Below, in pieces: positions 29,963-39,741 of a stretch of DNA of 64,000 bases. Source of the stretch: Candidatus Phosphoribacter baldrii. GTDB lineage: Bacteria > Actinomycetota > Actinomycetes > Actinomycetales > Dermatophilaceae. Within the stretch, counting starts at the first letter, position 1. Every line of letters begins with the position of its first letter. The stretch lies in the NCBI GenBank assembly GCA_016704565.1, contig JADIZV010000002.1, forward strand, positions 682,001-746,000, read 5' to 3'. The notes under the pieces were generated by a model. That model saw only the letters and a list, made by a program, of their open reading frames with translations, was not told the DNA's origin and did not search any database. Position numbers and translations under genes: made by a program.

Positions 29963-30073
29963 CGCCGTGCAGCGTGGTTGCAGCGTTCCCCTCCTTAGCC
30001 TGCACTCATGCGCCGTCATGTGACGGTCATCACACTCGCGAGGTGACTCGCAGCACACTTGGGAGGACTCACC

Positions 30074-31597
<1,524 letters not shown>

Positions 31598-31601
31598 GCC
31601 G

Positions 31602-32027
31602 ATGGCGGCGGACCCGAACGTGGTTGCTGGCCCGGAGAGTATGCCGCGCCGCGCGGCATACTCCCGGGTGGCGGTGAGCGAGGCAGCGGCGACCTTGTTG
31701 CGCAAGCTCACCGAACAGCACGGCCCCTTGATGTTCCACCAGTCCGGGGGGTGCTGTGACGGGTCCTCACCGATGTGTTACCCGGACGGCGACTTCATCC
31801 TTGGGGATGCGGACGTGCATCTGGGCGACCTCGACGTGGGCCTAGAGCGGGCCGTGCCCGTGTGGATGTCGGCCAGCCAGTTCGCCTACTGGCAGCACAC
31901 CCACCTCACCATCGACGTGGTGCCCGGGCGCGGCGCCGGATTCTCGGTCGAGGCGCCGGAAGGGGTGCGTTTCCTCATCCGGTCGCGGCTGCTGCGCGAC
32001 GAGGAGTTCGACGCCCTCGACGGCTGA
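31602..32027 (+). CDS. DUF779 domain protein, partner of the aldehyde dehydrogenase
   Basis: This 141-residue protein starts 4 bp after the aldehyde dehydrogenase. The DUF779 core is recognisable: GPLMFHQSGGCCDGSSPMCYPDGDF, then WMSASQFAYWQHTHLTIDVVPGRG. The Cys-Cys-Asp and Cys-Tyr arrangement suggests a metal or cofactor site, but its function is not established. It is almost always cotranscribed with ExaC-type dehydrogenases. Two repeat copies in opposite orientation lie in its first 20 codons and encode MPRRAAY. Confidence 0.85.
   Translation: MAADPNVVAGPESMPRRAAYSRVAVSEAAATLLRKLTEQHGPLMFHQSGGCCDGSSPMCYPDGDFILGDADVHLGDLDVGLERAVPVWMSASQFAYWQHTHLTIDVVPGRGAGFSVEAPEGVRFLIRSRLLRDEEFDALDG
31639..31661. 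repeat. Inverted pair of the GTATGCCG repeat forming a 10-bp hairpin
   Basis: GTATGCCGCG (31639-31648), a 3-nt spacer and CGCGGCATAC (31652-31661) form a perfect inverted repeat inside the DUF779 gene. Both halves begin or end with the octamer. Confidence 0.9.
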
Positions 32028-32071
32028 CGGTGCCGGGGCCCGCGGGCGGCCAGCGCCACCGAGGAATCCAC

Positions 32072-32111
32072 GTATGCCGTCCGTCCGCTGGGAGGCGGGC
32101 GGGCGGCATAC
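32072..32111 (+). terminator. Hairpin from an inverted GTATGCCG pair after DUF779
   Basis: Bases 32072-32088 pair with 32095-32111: 17 base pairs, two of them G-U, with a 6-nt loop. The outer ends are the octamers GTATGCCG and CGGCATAC. It lies in the 109-bp gap between the DUF779 gene and the hisE promoter and is the only visible candidate to end the aldehyde operon. No T tract follows, so terminator function is inferred. Confidence 0.6.
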
Positions 32112-32136
32112 GGGCGCCTGGGTAGGCTGGTCCCTC

Positions 32137-32400
32137 GTGAAGACGTTCGAGGAGCTGTTCGCCGAGCTCGCCGACAAAGCCGCCACGCGCCCGGCGGGCT
32201 CCGGCACGGTGGCCGCGCTCGACGCGGGGGTCCACGCGATCGGTAAGAAGGTCGTCGAGGAGGCGGCCGAGGCGTGGATGGCGGCCGAGCACGAGGGGCC
32301 GGAGCGGGCCGCGGAGGAGATCAGCCAGCTGCTCTACCACGTGCAGGTCCTCATGCTGGCGACCGGGCTCACCCTCGACGACGTCTATGCCCACCTCTGA
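32137..32400 (+). CDS. hisE: Phosphoribosyl-ATP pyrophosphatase
   Basis: HisE performs the second step of histidine synthesis. The GTG at 32137 (VKTFEELFAELADKA) lies eight bases after TAGGCT (32123-32128), consistent with a leaderless message; a longer frame from 32074 is rejected because it starts inside the hairpin. The 87-residue all-helical protein has the metal-binding EEAAEAWMAAEHEG. It pairs with hisG 15 bp downstream. Confidence 0.94.
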   Translation: MKTFEELFAELADKAATRPAGSGTVAALDAGVHAIGKKVVEEAAEAWMAAEHEGPERAAEEISQLLYHVQVLMLATGLTLDDVYAHL

Positions 32401-32415
32401 ACGCTGGATCCACTG

Positions 32416-33261
32416 ATGCTGCGAATCGCCGTTCCCAACAAGGGCTCCCTGGCCGAGCCGGCCGCCGACATGCTCCGGGAGGCCGGCTACAAGGTGCGAC
32501 GCGACCTTAAGGAACTCGTCGTCTCCGACCCCGACAACGAGGTCGAGCTGTTCTACCTGCGGCCGCGCGACATCGCCGTCTACGTCGGGTCAGGGACAGT
32601 CGACGCGGGCATCACCGGCCGTGACCTCCTGCTCGACTCGGGCAGCGACGCGGTCGAAGTGATGGTCCTCGGCTTCGGGCGGTCCACTTTCCGGTATGCC
32701 GCCCGCGCCGGCTCCCTGGGGTCGGTCGCCGAGATCGCGGGCAAGCGGGTGGCGACGAGCTACCCCGGTTTGGTGGAGGCCCACCTGGTCGGTGCGGGTG
32801 TGAGCGCGCAGGTCGTGCGGCTGGACGGTGCCGTCGAGACCGCGATCACGCTGGGCGTGGCCGACGTCATCGCCGACGTCGTCGAGACCGGGGCGACGTT
32901 GCGGAGCCAAGGCTTGGCGGTGTTCGGTGAGCCGATCCTCACCTCGGAGGCGGTGTTGATCCGCCGGGCCGAAGTGTCCGAGGACAACGGGGTCGGGGTG
33001 TTGCGACGGCGGTTGCTTGGCGTGGTGACGGCGCGCGACTACGTGCTGCTCGACTACGACTGCCCGGCAGAACACGTCGAGGCGGCCTGCCAGATCACCC
33101 CGGGTCTGGAGTCACCCACGGTGTCGCCGCTGCACGACCCGGCGTGGGTGGCCGTCCGGGCGATGGTGCCGCGCAAGGGCACCAACCGGGTCATGGACGA
33201 GCTCTACGACCTCGGTGCTCGGGGCATCCTCGTCACCCACATCGCAGCCTGCCGACTGTGA
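32416..33261 (+). CDS. hisG: ATP phosphoribosyltransferase, long (HisG-L) form
   Basis: HisG commits ATP and PRPP to histidine synthesis. The 281-residue protein is the long form that carries its own C-terminal feedback domain and needs no HisZ. Visible motifs are MLRIAVPNKGSL, DAGITGRDLL and the PRPP-site region DVIADVVETGATLR. The C-terminal ferredoxin-like part is at about residues 210-281. Confidence 0.95.
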   Translation: MLRIAVPNKGSLAEPAADMLREAGYKVRRDLKELVVSDPDNEVELFYLRPRDIAVYVGSGTVDAGITGRDLLLDSGSDAVEVMVLGFGRSTFRYAARAGSLGSVAEIAGKRVATSYPGLVEAHLVGAGVSAQVVRLDGAVETAITLGVADVIADVVETGATLRSQGLAVFGEPILTSEAVLIRRAEVSEDNGVGVLRRRLLGVVTARDYVLLDYDCPAEHVEAACQITPGLESPTVSPLHDPAWVAVRAMVPRKGTNRVMDELYDLGARGILVTHIAACRL

Positions 33262-33290
33262 CCGTCCGGCGTTCCGGAGGAGACTGACCC

Positions 33291-33785
33291 ATGACCCAGC
33301 CCGCCGAGACCGGCCCACCGCAGCACGGGCAACCGTCTGCCGGAGACCCGTTCGCGCCGTTCGTGCCTCGTCGGGGTCGAGCGGTGGCCATCGGACTGGC
33401 CGTGGCCGCGATCGCACTGTTCACCTTCATCGGCATCTTCATCCCGGCGACCGCGATCCACGACTTCAAGGTGTTCGACCGGATCCTGTTCGCGTCGATC
33501 GGCTGGGTTCTTGCGGCGCTGTTCTTCCGTTACGCCACGATCAAAGCGGTGCCGACCCGTGACGGCCTGACAGTGCGCAACCTTTTCCTCACCCGGACCG
33601 TGACCTGGCCGCAGATCATGGAGGTCCAGTTCGGTCACGGTATGCCGTGGCCGACCCTTGAGCTCAACGACGCGGACACCCTGGCCGTCATGGCGATCCA
33701 ACGCTCTGATGGGCCCCGCTCAATCCAGGAGTCGGCCCGGCTCAGTGCCCTGGTCAAGGGGCTGGGCGAAGCCCGGGGGCACTGA
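33291..33785 (+). CDS. Membrane-anchored PH-domain protein
   Basis: This 164-residue protein has a proline-rich cytoplasmic head, two membrane segments (residues ~32-54 and ~65-80) and a bacterial PH-like domain (DGLTVRNLFLTRTVTWPQIMEVQFG). It follows hisG by 29 bp after GGAGGA, as in many actinobacteria. The function is not known. It converges with the fluoride channel genes; the 53 bp between them show nothing. Confidence 0.75.
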   Translation: MTQPAETGPPQHGQPSAGDPFAPFVPRRGRAVAIGLAVAAIALFTFIGIFIPATAIHDFKVFDRILFASIGWVLAALFFRYATIKAVPTRDGLTVRNLFLTRTVTWPQIMEVQFGHGMPWPTLELNDADTLAVMAIQRSDGPRSIQESARLSALVKGLGEARGH

Positions 33786-33838
33786 CGTTCTTAGCTGTGG
33801 GCCGTGGCCAGGTCACGTCGGCACGACCGACCGACGGA

Positions 33839-34261
33839 TCAGCCGTCCCACGCCGCCGCGAGCGCCGGGCCGAAAGCGTGCGCTCCGAGCACGGCAGCGA
33901 GCACGCCGAGGATGAGGTTGGCCGCGAGGTTGGTCATCGCCCCGACGCGCTGTCCGCGCTTCCACATCGCGACGGTGTCGACGGCGAGGGTGGACAGGGT
34001 CGAGAGTCCACCGCAGAGCCCGGCAACGATGACCAACCGCCACTGGGGGCCGACCACGGAGGCAACCGGCACAGCGACCCCGGCGACCAAGGAGGCCACC
34101 GTGTTGGCCACGAGCACGCCGAGGGGGAACGGGTCAGGGTCGGAATTGCGTCGGCTGAGCACCCCGTGCAGCCAACTGACACTCGTCCACCGAAGCACTG
34201 CGCCGATCGACCCGGCGGCGACGGCCGCGAGGAGGGACCACACGGCATACCCGCCGGTCAC
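33839..34261 (-). CDS. fluC: Fluoride channel Fluc subunit 2
   Basis: Fluc channels expel fluoride as antiparallel dimers; when two genes occur together they form a heterodimer. The GTG at 34261 overlaps the stop of subunit 1 by 4 bp and gives 140 residues with four membrane segments. The conserved pore region reads GGLSTLSTLAVD, with the pore Asn supplied by LVANTVAS. It is clearly a CrcB/Fluc protein. No fluoride riboswitch was found upstream of the pair. Confidence 0.88.
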   Translation of the reverse strand: MTGGYAVWSLLAAVAAGSIGAVLRWTSVSWLHGVLSRRNSDPDPFPLGVLVANTVASLVAGVAVPVASVVGPQWRLVIVAGLCGGLSTLSTLAVDTVAMWKRGQRVGAMTNLAANLILGVLAAVLGAHAFGPALAAAWDG

Positions 34262-34701
34262 AACTCCTCCTCGAAGTGGCGCGGGTCCTCGGCGTCGGGA
34301 CCCGCATGGGGCTCGTCGGCGGCGTGGCGAGCGGCCAGCCCGAGCCGCAGCCCCAACCACGCAGCAACCAACCCGCCAGCGATGCTCACGGTGAGTCCGA
34401 ACACCGCCTCCGGCCGCGGCGACCCGTCGACGGCCGCGAGGCTCAGCGCCGAGAAGGTCGTATAGGCCCCCATGACCCCGGTGCCGGCAAAGGCTCGCAC
34501 CTCGTGTGGGTGCCGGTGGCGGAACGGGTAGAGCGCGATGACGCCGAGGAAGAACGCGCCGGTGACGTTGGCGACTGCGATCCCGGCGTCCCAGGTGCCG
34601 ACGGGCGCCCCGACGAGGGCATCGACAGCCAGGCGCGCCGCCGTGCCGAGCGCGCCGCCGAGCGCGACCCACCCGACCAGCCGACGCCGAGAGGGGTTCA
34701 T
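34258..34701 (-). CDS. fluC: Fluoride channel Fluc subunit 1
   Basis: This is the first subunit of the heterodimeric fluoride channel, 147 residues. It starts MNPSRRRLVGWVALGGALGTAARL and has the signature GTGVMGAYTTFSALS, with AVANVTGAFFLG supplying the pore Asn. A charged C-terminal tail (EPHAGPDAEDPRHFEEEL) follows the last membrane segment. Its ATG overlaps the stop of a possible 19-codon leader. Confidence 0.9.
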   Translation of the reverse strand: MNPSRRRLVGWVALGGALGTAARLAVDALVGAPVGTWDAGIAVANVTGAFFLGVIALYPFRHRHPHEVRAFAGTGVMGAYTTFSALSLAAVDGSPRPEAVFGLTVSIAGGLVAAWLGLRLGLAARHAADEPHAGPDAEDPRHFEEEL

Positions 34702-34757
34702 CCGTGCTGCAGATGTGCCGCGGCTGAGACGGCGTCGACCAGGTCGGCGGGTTCCAT
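34698..34757 (-). CDS. Possible 19-residue leader peptide before the fluoride channel
   Basis: A minus-strand ATG at 34757 opens MEPADLVDAVSAAAHLQHG and stops at the ATGA that begins fluC subunit 1. On the same strand TAGCGT (34771-34766) lies eight bases before this ATG, so it would be the first codon of a leaderless mRNA and would deliver ribosomes to fluC by coupling. No homology is claimed. Confidence 0.35.
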   Translation of the reverse strand: MEPADLVDAVSAAAHLQHG

Positions 34758-34768
34758 AGGAGGCAACG

Positions 34769-35341
34769 CTAGTCCGTTGTGTCGATGACCAGATCGGCGC
34801 GCCCGCGGGTCTGGTCGGCGCCGAACACCTGCTCCTCCTGACGGGCCCACCGCTGCCAGTGCGGGCGGAAAGCCTCGCCGTCGCGGGCGATCCCGCGAGC
34901 CATCCGCACGTCGGGGTGCGCTTCGACCCAGAGGCGGACGGCGGCATACGGGGCGGCCGGTCCGACGCTGGCACCGCAACCTTCGACGATGAGCAGGTCG
35001 GTCGCGGGGACAGGGACGCGCTCGGCCCACCGACTCGTCGCCCAGTCCCATCGCCGGTATGCCGCCCGCTCACCTCGCGCGAGCGGCTCGAGGACCTGCG
35101 AGGTGAGCAGGCCCGGGGCCGGGGCCAGACCGTCCCAACCCGGGAAGAGGTCGTCCATGTGGACCGTCGGGGCGTCCAAGGCGTCGGCGAGGTCCGCCGC
35201 CAGGGTGGTCTTGCCCGAGCCGCTCGGGCCGTCGACGGCGATGACCCGAATCGACCCGCACCGGGGTCGCGAAGCGCGGATCAGGTCGAGGGCCCGGGCG
35301 AGGGTGTCGGCATCGGGGGAGTGGACGGGCTGGCGCGACAC
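34769..35341 (-). CDS. Uridine kinase-like P-loop protein
   Basis: This 190-residue protein has a Walker A motif (VDGPSGSGKTTLA, around residue 37), then a DD-containing segment (VHMDDLFPGWDGL) like the substrate site of uridine/cytidine kinases, and a C-terminal DTTD. It resembles the small Udk-like proteins common in actinobacteria, whose substrate is unproven. The GTG at 35341 lies seven bases after TAGAGT on the minus strand, so it is probably leaderless. It is divergent from the RNB gene. Confidence 0.78.
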   Translation of the reverse strand: MSRQPVHSPDADTLARALDLIRASRPRCGSIRVIAVDGPSGSGKTTLAADLADALDAPTVHMDDLFPGWDGLAPAPGLLTSQVLEPLARGERAAYRRWDWATSRWAERVPVPATDLLIVEGCGASVGPAAPYAAVRLWVEAHPDVRMARGIARDGEAFRPHWQRWARQEEQVFGADQTRGRADLVIDTTD

Positions 35342-35424
35342 GAGGGGAACTCTAGGTGCTGCCTTGGCGCGCGTGGGATCTGGCGTGCCGGGTGACAGGG
35401 TCGGGCGCGCCCTAGGGTGTGGGC

Positions 35425-36909
35425 ATGCCCAGCCGCGTTGTCAGCTATCGTCCCGGCCCGCTGCAGACCGCCGCCGTCGAGCCGAGCTCGCTGGCCCGCC
35501 GGTTCGCGACGATCCGCGAAGAACTGCACGTGCCGGGTGACTTCCCGCCCGAGGTGCTCGCGGCCGTCGAGGCGGCCATCGAGCCCGGGCGGGTGCCCAT
35601 CCCGCAGGTCGATCTCACCGACCTGGGCTTCTGGACCCTGGACCCGGTGGGGTCGATGGACCTCGACCAGGCGATGGTTCTGGCCCGCGAGGGTGCGGGC
35701 TATCGGGTGCGCTATGCCATCGCCGACGTGCCGGGGTTCGTGGCGGCAGGTGGGCCGATCGACGCGGAGGCCCGGCGGCGGGGGCAGACGATCTACCTGC
35801 CCGATGCCCGGGAGCCGCTGCATCCGCCCAGGTTGTCCGAGGGGGCGGCGAGCCTGCTCCCGGATCAGGAGCGACCGGCATACGTGTGGGATCTGCGGCT
35901 GGACGAATACGCAGCGGTGACGTCGGTGCACGTGGGGCGCGCGCTCGTGCGCAGCATTGCGCGACGCGACTACCTCAGCGTGCAGGCACTGGTCGACCAG
36001 GGGCAGGCGGACGAGCAGGTGGTGTTGCTGCAGGAAGTGGGGCACAAACGGGCGGCGTTGGAGTCGGCGCGGGGTGGGGCGTCCTTGCCGATGCCCGAGC
36101 AGCAGGTCGTCCATGAAGGGCCCGGGCGCTATCGGTTGGAGTTCCGGCCGCCGTTGGAGGCCGAGGACTGGAACGCGCAGATCTCGCTCATGACCGGGAT
36201 GGCGGCGGCGTCGCTCATGCTGGATGCCGGGGTCGGGATCCTGCGGACCATGCCCGCGCCGCAGAAGGACGGGGTGCGTCGGTTCCGGCGACAAGCGCGC
36301 GCGCTGGGGATCGCCTGGCCGGATGGGCAGCGCTATGGCGACTTCCTGCGCTCGTTGGATCGGACTAACCCGCGTCATCTGGCGCTCATCCACGAGGCCA
36401 CAGCGCTGTTCCGGGGAGCGGGCTACACACCGTTCGACGGCTCGGCGCCTGGGCTGCGGGAGCACGCGGCCGTCGCGGCCCCGTATGCGCATGTGACCGC
36501 GCCGCTGCGCCGCTTGGTGGACCGGTTCGGGCTCGTCGTGTGTGCGGCGGTGTCCGCGGGCGAACCAGTGCCTGCCTGGGCTCGGGAGGCGCTGCCTCTC
36601 CTGCCGACGCTGATGGCCGAGGGGGATCGGCGGGCGTCTGCGGTTGAGCGCGCGTGCACCGATGCTGTCGAAGCGGCGGTGTTGAGTTCGCATGTCGGCC
36701 AGGCGCTGCCCGGAAGTGTGGTCGACCTCAACGGCCGAGGGGTGCCGGTGGTGCAGGTCTTGGAACCCGCCGTCGTCGCCGCGGCTGAAGGGACGGCACA
36801 GCTGGGTGATCGAGTGACGGTCCGGGTGGTGGGGGCCGACGTGGCGGCTGGGCGGGTCATGCTGCGGATCGAGAGTGCTGGGGCGGCCGAGTCGCCCGGG
36901 GAGGCGTAG
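35425..36909 (+). CDS. RNB-domain ribonuclease (RNase II/R family)
   Basis: This is a 3'-5' exoribonuclease of the RNB family, 494 residues. The catalytic acidic cluster is in TLDPVGSMDLDQAMVL, and the RNA-binding region AAPYAHVTAPLRRLVDRFG closes the domain. N-terminal cold-shock domains are missing and the C-terminal S1-like part is short, as in the compact actinobacterial form. The ATG at 35425 lies six bases after TAGGGT (35413-35418), so a leaderless start is likely; the GTG at 35419 lies right against the -10 box. Confidence 0.88.
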   Translation: MPSRVVSYRPGPLQTAAVEPSSLARRFATIREELHVPGDFPPEVLAAVEAAIEPGRVPIPQVDLTDLGFWTLDPVGSMDLDQAMVLAREGAGYRVRYAIADVPGFVAAGGPIDAEARRRGQTIYLPDAREPLHPPRLSEGAASLLPDQERPAYVWDLRLDEYAAVTSVHVGRALVRSIARRDYLSVQALVDQGQADEQVVLLQEVGHKRAALESARGGASLPMPEQQVVHEGPGRYRLEFRPPLEAEDWNAQISLMTGMAAASLMLDAGVGILRTMPAPQKDGVRRFRRQARALGIAWPDGQRYGDFLRSLDRTNPRHLALIHEATALFRGAGYTPFDGSAPGLREHAAVAAPYAHVTAPLRRLVDRFGLVVCAAVSAGEPVPAWAREALPLLPTLMAEGDRRASAVERACTDAVEAAVLSSHVGQALPGSVVDLNGRGVPVVQVLEPAVVAAAEGTAQLGDRVTVRVVGADVAAGRVMLRIESAGAAESPGEA

Positions 36910-37136
36910 CGGCTGACGGCGGCGGGGGTCTGCGCGGCATACCCACCGCCGAAGAGCAGCGCGCGGACGGCGAGCGGGGAGAGCGGGTGGAGGGCGACGC
37001 ATCCACGCCACCCGGGAGATTTGGCGCGGGGGCTGGCCGGGACAGGTCGGGTCCAGGCAGTGCTTTGGTGTGGATCGGCGGGGGCTCTGACGTGTTCGCT
37101 GTGAGCGAAAAGCGTTGTTGGACAGCGTCATTGGGC

Positions 37137-37165
37137 TTGCACTCGGACAGGCGTTCGACTATGCT
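37137..37165 (+). promoter_or_regulatory. Promoter of the 13E12-family gene
   Basis: TTGCAC (37137-37142), 17 bp and TATGCT (37160-37165) form a good promoter, six bases before the ATG at 37172. Upstream, TTCGCT-GTG-AGCGAA (37095-37109) is a small perfect inverted repeat that may bind a regulator. The remainder of the 36910-37171 gap holds one repeat copy (36935) and nothing else recognised. Confidence 0.6.
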
Positions 37166-37171
37166 AGGGGG

Positions 37172-38836
37172 ATGTTGGAGCCACCAGTCTCGACCCCCGA
37201 CACCGTGTCGGGTGTAGTTGCGGTGCGCGTTGCCGCGGAGGTGGACGCGGCTGCCGGGCTTGAGCAGGAAGCCGCGGCGCTGGCGATGATCGTGCTCGTC
37301 GAGCAGGTCAAGGCACGCTTGGATGCGGTCGCGGTGTCGGCCTGGCGGGCGCTCTTTGCGGGGTATGCCCGGGAGACAACGGGCCGACTCGCCCCGTTGG
37401 TCGAGGCGGCTCGGGCTGGTGCGAGGACGGCCGGCTCGGTGCCGAGCCCGTCGGCCCTTCGCGCCCAGGCGGCGTCGGCGGTGCGAGGCGGGGTCGTTGC
37501 CGAGGTGATGGCGGCGACGGGGTTACCCGAGGGCGAGTGTTGGCGACGAATGCGGTTGGCGATCGCGCCGCCGGAAAGGTCGGAAGGTTTGCTGTCGGTC
37601 CTGGCGGCCGGGGCTGCCGACCTGAGCCGCGTGGCGCGAGTGTGCGACGAACTGAGCGACCTGGAGCCAGATGCTGCGGCGGTCGCGGCCGAGCGGGTCA
37701 TCCGTCCCAACCGGGACGGGTCGGTCGCCTCGCATGCGCTCGTTGGTCGCCGGTTGCGTCAGGAGATGGCGCGTCATCGCGCTGGCGATCCGGCGGGTGC
37801 GACCCGCACGGCGCTTGCAGCGCGGGAGGCGTCGGCGCAGGTATTCGCTGATGGCACGGGGGCCTTCCGAGTGACGGGGGAGTCTGGCCGGGTGTGCGCC
37901 GCGATGACGCGGGTCGATGCGATGGCTCGGCGACTGCGCTCCTCCGGAGCGTGCGGTGGCCGGACGCTGGACCAGTTGCGGTCTGACCTCGCCCTGGACC
38001 TACTGCTCTACGGCGACGTGCGCGACACCGTCACGGGGCCGAGCGACCGGGTGCCGGGTGCAGTGGATCCGGTCGCCGAGGCGGCGAACCCGCGGGGTCC
38101 CTCCGGTGCGGAGCTGGGTATGCCGCTCGGCCACGGCCCGGTGATCGACTGGGGGGTCGTCGGACAGCCCCCGGCGGCGCATGTCGACGTGGTGGTCCAG
38201 TTGAGCACGCTGCTTGGATGCGATGACAACCCCGGCGAGTTGCCCGGGTGGGGCTTCGTCAGCGGAGCTCAGGTGCGTCAGATTGCCCACGCCGCCGGGT
38301 CGGTGTGGCGTCGGCTGGTCGTCAACGATGCGACAGGTGAGGTGGTCCAGGTGTCGGCGGCCAGTTACCGCCCGACGACTCGGATGAGGGACTTCGTGGC
38401 CGCTCGAGATCGGGTGTGTCGCGGTCCCGGGTGTCAGGTGAGCCCGGTCGGGGCCGACCTGGACCATGACATCCCCTGGCCCGCCGGAGCGACGACGCCG
38501 GGGAACCTGTCGGTCAAGCATCGGCGGCATCACCAACTCAAGACCTTCGGCCTGTGGGCGACCCAGCAAGACCCGGACACGGCCACCATCACGTGGACCA
38601 CCCTGGCGGGGCGGACCTATGTCACCCACGCCCATGACTACCTCGAAGGCCATCGGGGCACAGCCCTCAGCGACGTCCACAGCTGCGACGACGTGGACGA
38701 TGTCGGCCCGCCGATCCGAAGGCGACGCGAACCGCGCGGGGTGAGCGGGCGGCATACAGGAGCCACCGAGTCGGCCACCGCGCGGGGTGAGCCGACGGCG
38801 GTCACCTCGCATCGAGACGACCCGCCGCCCTTCTGA
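37172..38836 (+). CDS. 13E12 repeat family protein (DUF222 plus HNH endonuclease)
   Basis: This 554-residue protein has an N-terminal DUF222 region (about residues 30-330). A C-terminal HNH nuclease motif reads CRGPGCQVSPVGADLDHDIPWPAGATTPGNLSVKHRRHHQLKT, with both Cys and the DHD/HH residues present. Such genes are multicopy in many actinobacteria and their role is unknown; a link to mobile DNA is often suspected. The leaderless-type promoter fixes the ATG at 37172. The tail after residue 500 is low-complexity and contains GRHTG encoded by a repeat copy (38750). No IS ends or target duplications flank it. Confidence 0.86.
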   Translation: MLEPPVSTPDTVSGVVAVRVAAEVDAAAGLEQEAAALAMIVLVEQVKARLDAVAVSAWRALFAGYARETTGRLAPLVEAARAGARTAGSVPSPSALRAQAASAVRGGVVAEVMAATGLPEGECWRRMRLAIAPPERSEGLLSVLAAGAADLSRVARVCDELSDLEPDAAAVAAERVIRPNRDGSVASHALVGRRLRQEMARHRAGDPAGATRTALAAREASAQVFADGTGAFRVTGESGRVCAAMTRVDAMARRLRSSGACGGRTLDQLRSDLALDLLLYGDVRDTVTGPSDRVPGAVDPVAEAANPRGPSGAELGMPLGHGPVIDWGVVGQPPAAHVDVVVQLSTLLGCDDNPGELPGWGFVSGAQVRQIAHAAGSVWRRLVVNDATGEVVQVSAASYRPTTRMRDFVAARDRVCRGPGCQVSPVGADLDHDIPWPAGATTPGNLSVKHRRHHQLKTFGLWATQQDPDTATITWTTLAGRTYVTHAHDYLEGHRGTALSDVHSCDDVDDVGPPIRRRREPRGVSGRHTGATESATARGEPTAVTSHRDDPPPF

Positions 38837-38884
38837 GCGGGTCTCACCGCGCCTTCCACGCGTTTCGCTCATACAGTGAGTCCC

Positions 38885-39280
38885 GTGGCGATGCGTGGGT
38901 CTTGGATCCTGATCGCTCTGCTCACCCTCGGCGGGGCGGGCGGGTGCTCGGGGCCAGGCGCGGTCTCTGCATCGGAACCGGCCACCAACGCAGCGCGGGT
39001 CGTCGCGACCGCGCCGACTGGCAACACGCCGAGACCGCCACCCGTGGCGCCAACGTCTGCCCGCAAGCCGACGACCAGCACCACCCACGCTCCGGTGACT
39101 GGGGAGTCTGAATCGTGCCTCATCAAGGGCAACATCAGCGTGGCGACGGGGGAGAAGATCTACCACGTCCCCGGACAGCGCGATTATGAGAAGACCGTGA
39201 TCACGCAGAGCAAGGGCGAGAGGTGGTTCTGCAGCGAAGCGCAAGCGGTCGCGGCCGGGTGGCGCAAGTCGAAGGTGTGA
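38885..39280 (+). CDS. Small lipoprotein with a C-terminal sunset-like domain
   Basis: The protein has about 131 residues. A signal sequence ends in the lipobox LGGAGGC, a Pro/Thr/Ala-rich linker follows, and the last ~50 residues (CLIKGNISVATGEKIYHVPGQ to the end) form a compact Cys-pair module. That module is often fused to nucleases and other secreted proteins and is called the sunset domain. TACAGT (38872-38877) lies seven bases before GTG 38885; an in-frame ATG at 38891 is the alternative start. The function is unknown. Confidence 0.7.
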   Translation: MAMRGSWILIALLTLGGAGGCSGPGAVSASEPATNAARVVATAPTGNTPRPPPVAPTSARKPTTSTTHAPVTGESESCLIKGNISVATGEKIYHVPGQRDYEKTVITQSKGERWFCSEAQAVAAGWRKSKV

Positions 39281-39304
39281 CGGGTCGCGCCGACCGGGAG
39301 TGAG

Positions 39305-39682
39305 TCACTCGGGCCCAGACCCGGCATGGCACACCGCTTCGACGTTGTTGCCATCCGGGTCGCGGACGAAGGCTCCGAAATAGTTCGCGTGGTATTCGGG
39401 CCAGAGCCGGGGCGCATGCAACTCCTCGGCGCCGAGCTCGAGCGCCGCCGCGTGGAAAGCCCGGACAGTCGCCGCATCCGGTGCCGTGAAAGCGATGTGC
39501 ACCTCCCGGTTGGGTCCGATGCCCTCGAAGGTGCTGATCCAGAAGTCGGGAGAGTCGGTGCCATAGCCGACGGCCACCCCGAAGTCCATGACCCGACGGT
39601 GCCCGAGAACCCCCAGGACAGTGTCATAGAAGCGGGCGGCCGCTGGAAGGTCCACACAGTTGATGCCGAAGTGATCGATCAT
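39305..39682 (-). CDS. VOC-superfamily (glyoxalase-like) protein
   Basis: This 125-residue single-domain protein is built from the paired beta-alpha-beta3 units of the vicinal oxygen chelate fold: MIDHFGINCVDLPAAARFYDTVL and, at the end, YFGAFVRDPDGNNVEAVCH. His, Glu and Tyr residues at metal positions are present. It may be a dioxygenase, glyoxalase or resistance protein; nothing distinguishes them. The ATG at 39682 is chosen because residues upstream overlap the rnpB promoter region. Confidence 0.8.
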   Translation of the reverse strand: MIDHFGINCVDLPAAARFYDTVLGVLGHRRVMDFGVAVGYGTDSPDFWISTFEGIGPNREVHIAFTAPDAATVRAFHAAALELGAEELHAPRLWPEYHANYFGAFVRDPDGNNVEAVCHAGSGPE

Positions 39683-39741
39683 GCGCCCACCGTATGGGTG
39701 AGCACCGACAAACCCTGGAGAACCGCGCGGCATACACTCAG

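Noticed and set aside
34702..34768. Fluoride riboswitch before the fluC genes
   Set aside because: The conserved pseudoknot strings of the crcB motif are absent in this short interval and in the gene upstream.
37172..38836. 13E12/HNH gene as part of an inserted mobile element
   Set aside because: No inverted termini, target duplication, integrase or composition change was seen on either side. It also has a good native promoter and one repeat copy inside.
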